NCBI GenBank assembly: GCA_028689195.1
Contig: JAQTWR010000142.1
Coordinates: 1 to 7,026 of the forward strand
Length of the DNA stretch: 7,026 nt
From: Anaerolineales bacterium
GTDB taxonomy: Bacteria > Chloroflexota > Anaerolineae > Anaerolineales > Villigracilaceae
Direction: 5' to 3'
The notes under the pieces are model-generated. The model searched no databases. It saw only the letters and a list, made by a program, of their open reading frames with translations, and was not told the DNA's origin. The position numbers were made by a program, and so were the translations under genes. Shown one piece after another: positions 1 to 6,079 of the stretch (position 1 is the stretch's first letter; every line of letters begins with the position of its first letter).

Positions 1-624
1 GTACGCCATCCATACGCGGCACACGCGCGTGTATAACTCGCGCATATCGTCGTGATACGCGGGCGGACCAAATTCAACCAACCCGTCGCGGATGCGGGGC
101 CATTCGCTCAAAAATAAATACACGCTAACGATAATGACCAGAAACCACAATACGCTTACGGAGGTTGTTTCGAGCAGCGCCAGCGCCTGTTCGGGCAGCG
201 GAGTCAGCACGGTATCCTGCACATGCGCCAGGCTTTCGCCGAACTGCTCAAAATGGAAAGCCATGTCGCCAACGTACACAGGACGCGAAAGAGTCCTGCT
301 GATTTCTTTTGAAAGATTCAAAATATCCTGCGCGACGATTTTTATCTCGTCAAAGAAGATCGGCGTAAACGTTGCGGGCGCGCCCACAAATAAAATCAGC
401 GAAGTGAAATATACGATGTTTACCGAAGCGGCGCGCGAAAGGCTTGTCCTTTTCATTAAAAAAGTGACGGCGGGATTGATCAAATACGCCACAAAGGCGG
501 CGATAACCAGAGCCTTGACCGCTTCAGCCGCGTAGATCAACAGCGCGAGGAACGCGATAAAGAGAATGGCTCCCGTTACATAACGATACGGAAGACTCCA
601 GTCGTTGACGTTTTTCTTCTTCAT
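1..624 (-). CDS. AI-2E/PerM family membrane protein, N-terminal 208 residues (3' end outside window)
   Basis: An open frame of exactly 208 codons runs from ATG at 624 to the left edge without a stop, so the C-terminal part is missing. The translation begins MKKKNVNDWSLPYRYVTGAI. Hydrophobic segments lie at about residues 16-34, 36-52, 68-90 and 153-173. The pattern matches the AI-2E transporter family (YdiK/PerM/TqsA-like; seen as YLINPAVTFLMKR at 47-59): two N-terminal helices, a third helix, a long soluble stretch, then VSVYLFLSEWPRIRDGL at 166-182 followed by a charged helix. Family members are usually about 340-400 residues, so roughly half is present. Their roles are varied: signal or solute export, or ion antiport. 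The start overlaps the threonine synthase stop as ATGA and has no good Shine-Dalgarno of its own, which suggests translational coupling. The substrate cannot be inferred. Family call is fairly sure; function is not. Confidence 0.85.
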   Translation of the reverse strand, partial: MKKKNVNDWSLPYRYVTGAILFIAFLALLIYAAEAVKALVIAAFVAYLINPAVTFLMKRTSLSRAASVNIVYFTSLILFVGAPATFTPIFFDEIKIVAQDILNLSKEISRTLSRPVYVGDMAFHFEQFGESLAHVQDTVLTPLPEQALALLETTSVSVLWFLVIIVSVYLFLSEWPRIRDGLVEFGPPAYHDDMRELYTRVCRVWMAY

Positions 625-1889
625 AATAACTTTTTAACCGCATCCAAAGTGGGTTCGATAATCGGCGCTTCGGGGACGGCGCGAATTGCCGCGCGGACGT
701 CCTTCAAACCGCTGCCTGTGTTGAGCGCCAGAATGGGATCGTCGCTGTGAATCAGACCCAAAGCCGCCGCTTTGACAACGCCCGCGTACGCCGTCGCGCC
801 CGCGGGTTCGGGGAAAACCCCCATCTTTCCAAGTTCCGCAATGGCTTTGATAATCTCGTCGTCCGATACGGTGATATACGCGCCGTCGGTTTGTTTCGCG
901 GCGCGGACGGCGCGCACGCCGTCGCGGGGCAAATCCACCGAGATGCTGTCTGCAAGCGTATTTGCCGAGACGGGCGTGATGATTTCAGTATTCGCGTTGA
1001 AAGCGTTTGCAATCGCCGCCGAGCCTTCGGCTTGCACGCCGATAATGCGCGGCATGTTTGGAATCCAACCCAACGCGAGCAGGTCTTTGAATCCCTTGTG
1101 AATCCCTGAAATAATGTTGCCGTCGCCCACAGAGACAAACACGGTTAATGGAGAATGATTATCGAGCGTGCTATCTTTTTTGTGCCAATCGCGATGCGTC
1201 TTCAGCCACCATTCCCAAATCTCGAACGCGGCGGTTTTCTTGCCTTCGAGCGTAAACGGATTGTACCCTGTGTTGCGGCAGTACCAGCCGAATTCTTTCG
1301 AGGCTTGGACGGTGAGATCGAACGCGTCGTCGTAAGTTCCGTCTACCAATATGACCTTTGCGCCGAAGATTAACAACTGCGCAACTTTTGCCTGCGGCGC
1401 GGATTTTGGCGCGAAGATGATCGCTTTCTGCCCCACCGCCGCAGACATGCCCGCCAGCGCCGCACCCGCGTTGCCTGTGGACGCGGTGACGATGACGTCC
1501 GCTTTGATCTCGCGCGCGCGAGTGACCACCACCGCGCTGGCTCTGTCTTTGAATGACGCCGTGGGGTTGCGCGATTCGTCTTTGAGCCATAAATATTTGA
1601 GGTTTAGATTCTTTGCGAGGCGGGGCAGGGCAAAGACCGGCGTCCAGCCTGCCGCGTGCAGGGGCGTGGAAGCGCCTGCGGGTTCGTCTACGGGCAGGAG
1701 CGGCAAGTATCTCCACAGCGATGATTCAGTCCGCGAAGTAATATCTTCGGGCTGGAATTTTTTCTTGATGATTTCGTAATCGAGAATGACGTCTAAATTT
1801 CCGCCGTCTTTCGGGCAGGTGTAAGTGACTTGCCCCTGCAAGTATTCCGTTCCGCAAAGCGAGCATTTGTAGCCAGAGAAATTTTTCAT
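621..1889 (-). CDS. thrC: Threonine synthase, PLP-dependent (fold type II)
   Basis: 422 residues, a usual length for bacterial/archaeal-type threonine synthase, which converts O-phospho-L-homoserine to L-threonine in the cytoplasm. Visible landmarks: an N-terminal zinc-ribbon-like segment with C9, C12 and C25; WLKDESRNPTASFKDRAS at 101-118, where K114 is the expected Schiff-base lysine; the phosphate-binding STGNAG loop at 137-142; VGDGNIISGIHKGF at 254-267; EPAGATAYAG at 361-370; and NTGSGLKD at 390-397. The fourth ribbon cysteine is absent: the sequence reads CPKDGG where CPxCGG is common. The ATG at 1889 is preceded by AGGA with a long, about 12-nt, spacing. The stop TGA shares ATGA with the start of the downstream AI-2E-family gene. 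An 80-bp gap separates it from the upstream cytochrome gene, with no convincing terminator between. A paralogous PLP lyase (cysteate synthase or threonine dehydratase-like) is possible but less likely. Confidence 0.86.
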   Translation of the reverse strand: MKNFSGYKCSLCGTEYLQGQVTYTCPKDGGNLDVILDYEIIKKKFQPEDITSRTESSLWRYLPLLPVDEPAGASTPLHAAGWTPVFALPRLAKNLNLKYLWLKDESRNPTASFKDRASAVVVTRAREIKADVIVTASTGNAGAALAGMSAAVGQKAIIFAPKSAPQAKVAQLLIFGAKVILVDGTYDDAFDLTVQASKEFGWYCRNTGYNPFTLEGKKTAAFEIWEWWLKTHRDWHKKDSTLDNHSPLTVFVSVGDGNIISGIHKGFKDLLALGWIPNMPRIIGVQAEGSAAIANAFNANTEIITPVSANTLADSISVDLPRDGVRAVRAAKQTDGAYITVSDDEIIKAIAELGKMGVFPEPAGATAYAGVVKAAALGLIHSDDPILALNTGSGLKDVRAAIRAVPEAPIIEPTLDAVKKLL

Positions 1890-1969
1890 AGGTTGATTTT
1901 ATCCTGTATGTGAAATCCGTAGGTGTATTTAACCACAAAAGCGGGGAAACAAGTAGAAGGGAGCCGCGT

Positions 1970-2623
1970 TTAGCGTTTCAAATTTTTCCTTCTCAAAATC
2001 AAGAGGAAGAAGGCGAACGCGAGCGCGATGGAAAAAAACGTCAGGCGGGGCAAATTGGACGCGCGGTTTGGTTTTGCAGATAGAACCGGGGTCGGGCTTT
2101 CGGCGGGGGCGGGATTTGGCGGCAGCCTGTCATTCAGCGTGAAAACGAAAAGCGCGATGGCGCGATATTCTTCGCGTTTCAAAATTCCCGGACTTTGCGG
2201 CGGATGCGTGGCTTCGAGAAAATCCGCGAGGCTTTGCAGCGATGAAAATTTTTGCAGGCGTTTTTCGTTTACAAGCGCAGGGACGACGGTCGGGATGGGG
2301 AATCCTTCGTCATCCCGCCGCCCAACGTGGCAGCCGCGCGCCCAGCAATTTTGATGATCCGCTTCCCACATGGCGCGAAACGCGTCGGTGAGACCCTGCC
2401 CCTGATCGCCATGACAGGGCATACACCAATGCCAGTAGAGATTTTTTCCTAATTCAAATTCGGTTGGGTTTGGCGGCAGAGGCGTTTCGACGAATGGGTC
2501 GTATGTTGGCGTGGGAGAAGCGGCGCCTTGCCGCATAATGGGCTTTTCGAGTTGGAAGGCGTAATTGATTAATACGGCAATCAACAGCGGGAGCAGGAGG
2601 GCGGTTTTGCGGAAATTTCTCAT
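1970..2623 (-). CDS. Membrane-anchored c-type cytochrome with CXXCH and CX4CH motifs
   Basis: 217 residues. A hydrophobic N terminus (about 8-24) acts as signal or anchor, followed by a Pro/Thr-rich linker (36-54). A cytochrome c domain carries CMPCH at 67-71 and ends in the usual C-terminal helix EEYRAIALFVFTLND (151-165). A second Pro-rich linker and a C-terminal membrane segment (about 194-210) follow, with RRKNLKR left inside. The haem domain should therefore face outwards and carry electrons. A second candidate haem-attachment motif, CWARGCH (93-99), has four residues between the cysteines; CX4CH haem sites are known in multihaem cytochromes c3. Where mono-haem cytochromes usually have MPP before the last helix, this protein has HPP (H140), so the sixth ligand may be His. 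The ATG at 2623 keeps the whole hydrophobic leader; the Shine-Dalgarno is weak. No oxidase subunits are nearby, so the redox partner is unknown. Confidence 0.82.
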   Translation of the reverse strand: MRNFRKTALLLPLLIAVLINYAFQLEKPIMRQGAASPTPTYDPFVETPLPPNPTEFELGKNLYWHWCMPCHGDQGQGLTDAFRAMWEADHQNCWARGCHVGRRDDEGFPIPTVVPALVNEKRLQKFSSLQSLADFLEATHPPQSPGILKREEYRAIALFVFTLNDRLPPNPAPAESPTPVLSAKPNRASNLPRLTFFSIALAFAFFLLILRRKNLKR

Positions 2624-2677
2624 GCGAAAGACTCGAGAGTCCTAAATTGCGTTTTGATAAATTAAAGCGCAAAATCA

Positions 2678-2706
2678 TTGATGGTTTAAGCGTTTGGTTG
2701 TATAGT
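2678..2706 (+). promoter_or_regulatory. Candidate sigma70 promoter for the DUF4258 gene
   Basis: TTGATG (2678-2683) and TATAGT (2701-2706) are separated by exactly 17 bp. They match the -35 and -10 consensus at 4/6 and 5/6 positions. This would start transcription near 2712-2714, leaving a leader of about 100 nt before the TTG start codon. No ATG occurs on the plus strand between 2684 and the TTG, so no upstream ATG-started peptide is expected. The stretch 2624-2814 otherwise holds only this promoter, the leader and the left inverted repeat. Identified by eye only. Confidence 0.5.
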
Positions 2707-2763
2707 TGCAAAAGTCCGTCAGGCGGGTTTGAAACGGAACGCCCGCTAAGTTTTCAAAATAGG

Positions 2764-2790
2764 AGGTCTTCGAATAAAGATCGGCAAGCG
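2764..2790 (+). repeat. Left inverted repeat flanking the DUF4258 gene
   Basis: This 27-bp segment matches the reverse complement of 3150-3176 at 22 of 27 positions. The innermost 14 bp, AAGATCGGCAAGCG (2777-2790), are identical. It lies in the leader, just before the ribosome binding site of the DUF4258 gene. No clear target-site duplication could be seen outside the two copies. Confidence 0.7.
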
Positions 2791-2803
2791 GATAATCTCT
2801 CCT

Positions 2804-2808
2804 GGAGG
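2804..2808 (+). promoter_or_regulatory. Shine-Dalgarno GGAGG that fixes the TTG start
   Basis: GGAGG ends 6 nt before the TTG at 2815 and is the strongest ribosome binding site in the window. The same frame is open further upstream to 2647, but homology to the DUF4258 family begins at the TTG. A second AGGAGG at 2761-2766 has no start codon at a usable distance. Confidence 0.75.
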
Positions 2809-2814
2809 TTAATC

Positions 2815-3102
2815 TTGCTCGAAAAACTGACGTTCTCTGAACATGCGCGAACCCGTATGGCTCAACGCAAACTCTCTGTAACAGATGTTGAATATGTTGT
2901 TAACCATGGAATTAGATACCATAATGCGGGCTGTCTTTTCCGCTTCCTCGGCAAGAGAAATATCCTTGACAAGGGGAAAGAAAGACTCGAAGGCTCTGTC
3001 GTTTTACTGGACTCTGATACCGAAACAGTGGTTATAACAGTATATCGCAACCGTTCCGAAGCCGCCAAAGACATTCGTTGCAAGACGAAGTACAACTCAT
3101 AA
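2815..3102 (+). CDS. DUF4258-type small protein, TTG start
   Basis: 95 residues, starting MLEKLTFSEHARTRMAQRKL. The N-terminal signature of histidine and arginines (H10, R12, R14, R18: HARxRMxxR) followed by a short helix (SVTDVEYVVNHG, 21-32) and then beta-rich segments (FRFLGKRN; GSVVLLDS; TVVITVYRNR) fits the DUF4258 family. Members are small basic proteins often found in variable genome regions, and their RelE/BrnT-like appearance has led to suggestions of toxin function, which is not established. The TTG start is chosen for the GGAGG 6 nt upstream; the next in-frame ATG (2857) would remove the conserved His/Arg motif. It is the only plus-strand gene here, is about 44% GC by hand count against clearly higher values in neighbours, and is flanked by inverted repeats, so acquisition by transfer is plausible. 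No antitoxin-like partner is visible beside it. Confidence 0.78.
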   Translation: MLEKLTFSEHARTRMAQRKLSVTDVEYVVNHGIRYHNAGCLFRFLGKRNILDKGKERLEGSVVLLDSDTETVVITVYRNRSEAAKDIRCKTKYNS

Positions 3103-3149
3103 GGCGTCTCGTTTTTATGACCTGCCCGTGGCTGGATAAGTAAATAGGA

Positions 3150-3176
3150 CGCTTGCCGATCTTCTTTTGACGATCT
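3150..3176 (-). repeat. Right inverted repeat flanking the DUF4258 gene
   Basis: Partner of the repeat at 2764-2790 in inverse orientation, with 22 of 27 positions identical. The 14-bp exact core is CGCTTGCCGATCTT on the plus strand (3150-3163). It lies between the DUF4258 stop codon and the terminator, inside the expected transcript. The 47 bp before it (3103-3149) hold nothing recognisable. Confidence 0.7.
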
Positions 3177-3181
3177 CAATA

Positions 3182-3221
3182 AAAAAGACCTCCGAGTTCT
3201 GCAAAACTCGGAGGTCTTTTT
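3182..3221. terminator. Bidirectional intrinsic terminator
   Basis: A perfect 17-bp stem (3182-3198 paired with 3205-3221) encloses a 6-nt loop. The GC-rich part GACCTCCGAG/CTCGGAGGTC is flanked by an A-run on the left and a T-run on the right, so each strand has a stem followed by U residues. It sits between the convergent DUF4258 gene (stop at 3102) and the molybdenum hydroxylase operon (stop at 3244), 22 bp beyond the latter, and can end transcription of both. Confidence 0.93.
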
Positions 3222-3243
3222 GTTTACTGCTCGCTGATACTGA

Positions 3244-6069
3244 TTACTTTACCCTCTCCCATAATTCTTTTGCGATCTTCTCCTGATCCACTGGCAGCGA
3301 GTCAACTCTCACGCCGACCGCGTTATAGATCGCATTCGTAATCGCGGGCGTGGTGGGAATGCTGCACACCTCGCCAACGCCTTTCGCGCCATAAGGTCCC
3401 GTCGAGACGGGATGCTCCACGATGATCGAAGTGATCTCCGGCGTGAGCATAATGCCCGGCACGCGATAACGCGCAAGATGATCCGTGACCACGTAGCCGT
3501 TTTCGACGATGAATTCTTCGGTGAGCGCGTTGCCGAGTCCCATCATCACGCCGCCTTCGACCTGTCCCTGCAAGCCGAGCGGATTGACCGCCGCGCCGAC
3601 ATCGTTGGCAGAGATGACGCGCAACACGCGCACTTCGCCTGTGAGTTTGTTCAACTCGATTTCAGCCGCCTGCGCCGCAAACGAAAATGCGAAGTGCATA
3701 TCGCCGCCTTGTCCGAGCGGTTTAGTCTTCGGCGCTTCGTACATGTAACGCACGCGCGGCTCTTGACCTGCGGCTTTCATCTCTTTGTAGATATCTGCAA
3801 ATGTTAATGAATTTCCGTTGACATGCACAACGCCATCTTCAAAGCGGATTTGTTCGGGGCGTACATCATATTTCTCTGACAGCGCAGCGGTGATCTCGTC
3901 GCGCAAAGTTTTTGCCGCGAGGCGCGAAGCGTTGCCCGTCACGAAGGTTTGACGCGACGCGGTGGTCGGTCCGCCGTTGGGAGTCAAGTCGGTATCCATC
4001 ACCAACACTTTGACCTGCGCGGGAGGCACGGACATTTCCTCCGCGACAGCGAGTCGCATGACGGTGACAAGTCCCTGGCCGAGTTCAGCGGCGGAACTTC
4101 GCACTTCAAATTTTCCATCTTCATAAAGTTCAACATCCGCGCCAGAGATGTCCGGCGCGCCACCGCCGAGTCCTGTGTTTTTATATGCCGCCGCAAAGCC
4201 CCAAGTCTGTACCAAGTGCGGCGTTTCAAGTTCCATGCGCGGTTTAAATAAATCCGCTTGTGGAAGACCTGACACCTGACACATGGCGCTTGACACTTTT
4301 TCGATACACTCCATCAACCCAACGGACTCTTTTAATTCCTGGCCCGTATTGGTGATACTGCCAACGTGCAGCGCATTCATGCGGCGCAATTCGATGCGAT
4401 CCATGCCCAATTTTTCTGCGAGCATATCCATCATGGATTCAACCGCAAACGCAGATTGCGTCACGCCGAATCCGCGGAACGCGCCTGCGGGCGGATTGTT
4501 GGTGTACATGGCGTAACAATCTGCGCGGACGTGTTCGATGTCATACGGTCCCGCAGAGTGAGTCGTGGCGCGAGTCAGCACCTTCTCGCCGAGCGACGCA
4601 TACGCGCCCGTATCGCCATACAATTCGCTTTCAACGGCAACGAGCCGACCATCTTTCTTCGCGCCGATCTTCACGCGGATTTGAGTCGCGTGGCGTTTGG
4701 GATGAACGGTCAAACTTTCGTGACGGTCGAATAAAAGTTTAACAGGCTTACCCGTGACGTTTGCCAACAGCGCGGAATGAATCTGCCCCATGATGTCTTC
4801 TTTGCCGCCGAATCCGCCGCCCATCAATTGACCGACGATGCGCACGCGGGACTCGTCCCAGCCCAACGCGCGCGCGACTTGCATCCGATCCTGATACGGA
4901 ATCTGCGAGCCGACGTAAATATTCATTCTGGAGATGACAGTCACCTCCGAGGTGACTGTCATCTCTGGCACGGCGATACTGCACTCCGGTTCGATGAAGG
5001 CGTGGTCAGTGGCGGCAGTGTGGAAAACGTGTTCAAGAATAATATCGGACTCCGCAAAGCCTTTGTCCATATCACCTTTACGGACTTTGATGTGCTTCAG
5101 CAAATTTCCTTTTTCATGCAACTGCGGCTGACCATCCTGCCGCGCCTGCACCGCGCTGGCAATGACGGGTTGCAAATCAAACTCGACTTCGATTAAGTTC
5201 GCAGCGTGTTCGGCAATCTCTTGCGTCTCCGCCGCGACGATTGCCACCGCGTCGCCGACATAGCGCGCGCGTTCGCCAACGCCGACCATCACGGGCCAGT
5301 CGTAAATCACAAGCCCATGAGTCTTTTCGCCGGGGATGTCGTCTGCGGTCAAAATCGCCACTACGCCTTTGAGCGCTTTCGCTTTGGAGACATCCAATTT
5401 CTTTAAGATTCCATGCGGGATATTTGCGCGGCGGGCTTTGGCATATAACATGCCGTCGAATTTCAGGTCGTCGGTATAGATCGCTTCGCCCGCGACCTTT
5501 GCCACCGCGTCGTGACGCAGGTGGGAACGTCCTACCGCTTTGAACTCGTGAATCGAATCGGGGATATGCGTCGGTTTCTTGACAGGCTCGCCGCTGCGTA
5601 ACGCTTCGGCGGCGGCGATGATCGCGTTCTCGATGGACGGATAGCCCGCGCAACGACAGAGCGTATCCTTCAGCGCAAAGCGGATCGCCTCACGGTCAGG
5701 ATTCGGATTGCGTTTCAACAGCGCGTACGCGGTCATAATTTGCCCGGGGATGCAGAATCCGCATTGGACAGCGCCATGTTCCACGAAGGCTTCTTGCAGC
5801 GGATGAAGTTTCATCTCGTCATGCACGCGCTGGGCAAGTCCTTCAATCGTTGTAATAGTTTTTCCATCCGCGCGTTCGGCGGGATAGACGCAGGACATGA
5901 TCGGTTCGCCGTCAATCAGCACGGTACACGCGCCGCACTCCGCTTCTTCACAGCCAATTTTTGTGCCGGTCAGATTCAATCGCTGGCGCAGAAGCGTGGA
6001 AAGAGTTTCGCCAGACACGGACTCTACAGAATATTGCTTGCCATTAACAGAAAGATTTATGTTTGACAT
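3244..6069 (-). CDS. Xanthine-dehydrogenase-family molybdenum hydroxylase, fused [2Fe-2S] and molybdopterin subunit
   Basis: 941 residues. Residues 1-155 are a CoxS-like iron-sulfur unit: plant-type cluster ligands C40, C45, C48, C60, then an all-helical cluster domain with C103, C106, C138, C140. After a linker, residues 180-941 form the CoxL/XdhA-like molybdopterin part: hammerhead domain (about 185-300), MGGGFGGKED at 416-425, PPAGAFRGFG at 526-535, AELGQG at 661-666, PTTASRQT at 701-708, and GAKGVGE at 894-900, where E900 is the expected catalytic base. The CO-dehydrogenase loop AYRCSFR is absent, so this is not CODH; xanthine, another N-heterocycle or an aldehyde are possible substrates. 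The fusion recalls Desulfovibrio aldehyde oxidoreductase, but a separate FAD subunit is encoded 10 bp upstream. An AGGA overlapping that gene's stop lies 8 nt before this ATG. Oddity: residues 369-380 are encoded by a perfect palindrome. Confidence 0.92.
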   Translation of the reverse strand: MSNINLSVNGKQYSVESVSGETLSTLLRQRLNLTGTKIGCEEAECGACTVLIDGEPIMSCVYPAERADGKTITTIEGLAQRVHDEMKLHPLQEAFVEHGAVQCGFCIPGQIMTAYALLKRNPNPDREAIRFALKDTLCRCAGYPSIENAIIAAAEALRSGEPVKKPTHIPDSIHEFKAVGRSHLRHDAVAKVAGEAIYTDDLKFDGMLYAKARRANIPHGILKKLDVSKAKALKGVVAILTADDIPGEKTHGLVIYDWPVMVGVGERARYVGDAVAIVAAETQEIAEHAANLIEVEFDLQPVIASAVQARQDGQPQLHEKGNLLKHIKVRKGDMDKGFAESDIILEHVFHTAATDHAFIEPECSIAVPEMTVTSEVTVISRMNIYVGSQIPYQDRMQVARALGWDESRVRIVGQLMGGGFGGKEDIMGQIHSALLANVTGKPVKLLFDRHESLTVHPKRHATQIRVKIGAKKDGRLVAVESELYGDTGAYASLGEKVLTRATTHSAGPYDIEHVRADCYAMYTNNPPAGAFRGFGVTQSAFAVESMMDMLAEKLGMDRIELRRMNALHVGSITNTGQELKESVGLMECIEKVSSAMCQVSGLPQADLFKPRMELETPHLVQTWGFAAAYKNTGLGGGAPDISGADVELYEDGKFEVRSSAAELGQGLVTVMRLAVAEEMSVPPAQVKVLVMDTDLTPNGGPTTASRQTFVTGNASRLAAKTLRDEITAALSEKYDVRPEQIRFEDGVVHVNGNSLTFADIYKEMKAAGQEPRVRYMYEAPKTKPLGQGGDMHFAFSFAAQAAEIELNKLTGEVRVLRVISANDVGAAVNPLGLQGQVEGGVMMGLGNALTEEFIVENGYVVTDHLARYRVPGIMLTPEITSIIVEHPVSTGPYGAKGVGEVCSIPTTPAITNAIYNAVGVRVDSLPVDQEKIAKELWERVK
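4267..4282. repeat. Short tandem repeat ACCTGAC x2.3 inside the hydroxylase gene
   Basis: ACCTGACACCTGACAC is two full copies of a 7-bp unit plus two bases. On the coding strand it encodes MCQVSG (596-601), in a stretch between ECIEKVSSA and the conserved YKNTGLGGGAPD that is variable in this family. The unit length is not a multiple of three, so copy-number change would shift the frame. It could be chance. Confidence 0.45.
4931..4965. repeat. Perfect 35-bp palindrome within a coding sequence
   Basis: The left arm GAGATGACAGTCACCTC (4931-4947) and the right arm GAGGTGACTGTCATCTC (4949-4965) are exact reverse complements around a single C at 4948. On the coding (minus) strand it begins exactly at the codon for E369 and runs into S380, giving EMTVTSEVTVIS. 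Each arm also contains a smaller quasi-palindrome with centre TGACWGTCA, so the element is two such units 18 bp apart. It could form a long hairpin in mRNA or a cruciform in DNA. Confidence 0.95.
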
Positions 6070-6079
6070 ACCAGTAATC

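Noticed and set aside
21..32. 12-bp palindrome ACACGCGCGTGT
   Set aside because: Short and inside the coding region of the AI-2E-family protein; alternating CG composition makes this likely by chance.
92..535. 147-codon plus-strand open frame opposite the AI-2E-family gene
   Set aside because: It lies wholly antisense to a frame with clear membrane-protein features, and its translation is low-complexity with no recognisable domain.
1509..1522. Perfect palindrome CTCGCGCGCGCGAG
   Set aside because: It encodes TRARE in threonine synthase and follows from consecutive CGC/GCG codons; simple composition explains it.
1827..1842. ACTTGC/GCAAGT hairpin in the threonine synthase zinc-ribbon region
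   Set aside because: Only 6 bp, and the encoded residues (LQGQV) need no special explanation.
1890..1969. Possible terminator or promoter between the cytochrome gene and threonine synthase
   Set aside because: Only a 4-bp GCGG/CCGC stem with a 19-nt loop before TTTT, and no -35/-10 pair of convincing match and spacing.
2647..2672. TTGCG...CGCAA hairpin and an alternative TTG start at 2647 for the DUF4258 gene
   Set aside because: No Shine-Dalgarno precedes 2647, the extra 56 residues match nothing expected, and the start would lie upstream of the candidate promoter.
2862..3179. 105-codon minus-strand open frame across the DUF4258 gene
   Set aside because: Antisense to the better supported gene; its N-terminal resemblance to the plus-strand leader translation only reflects the inverted repeat.
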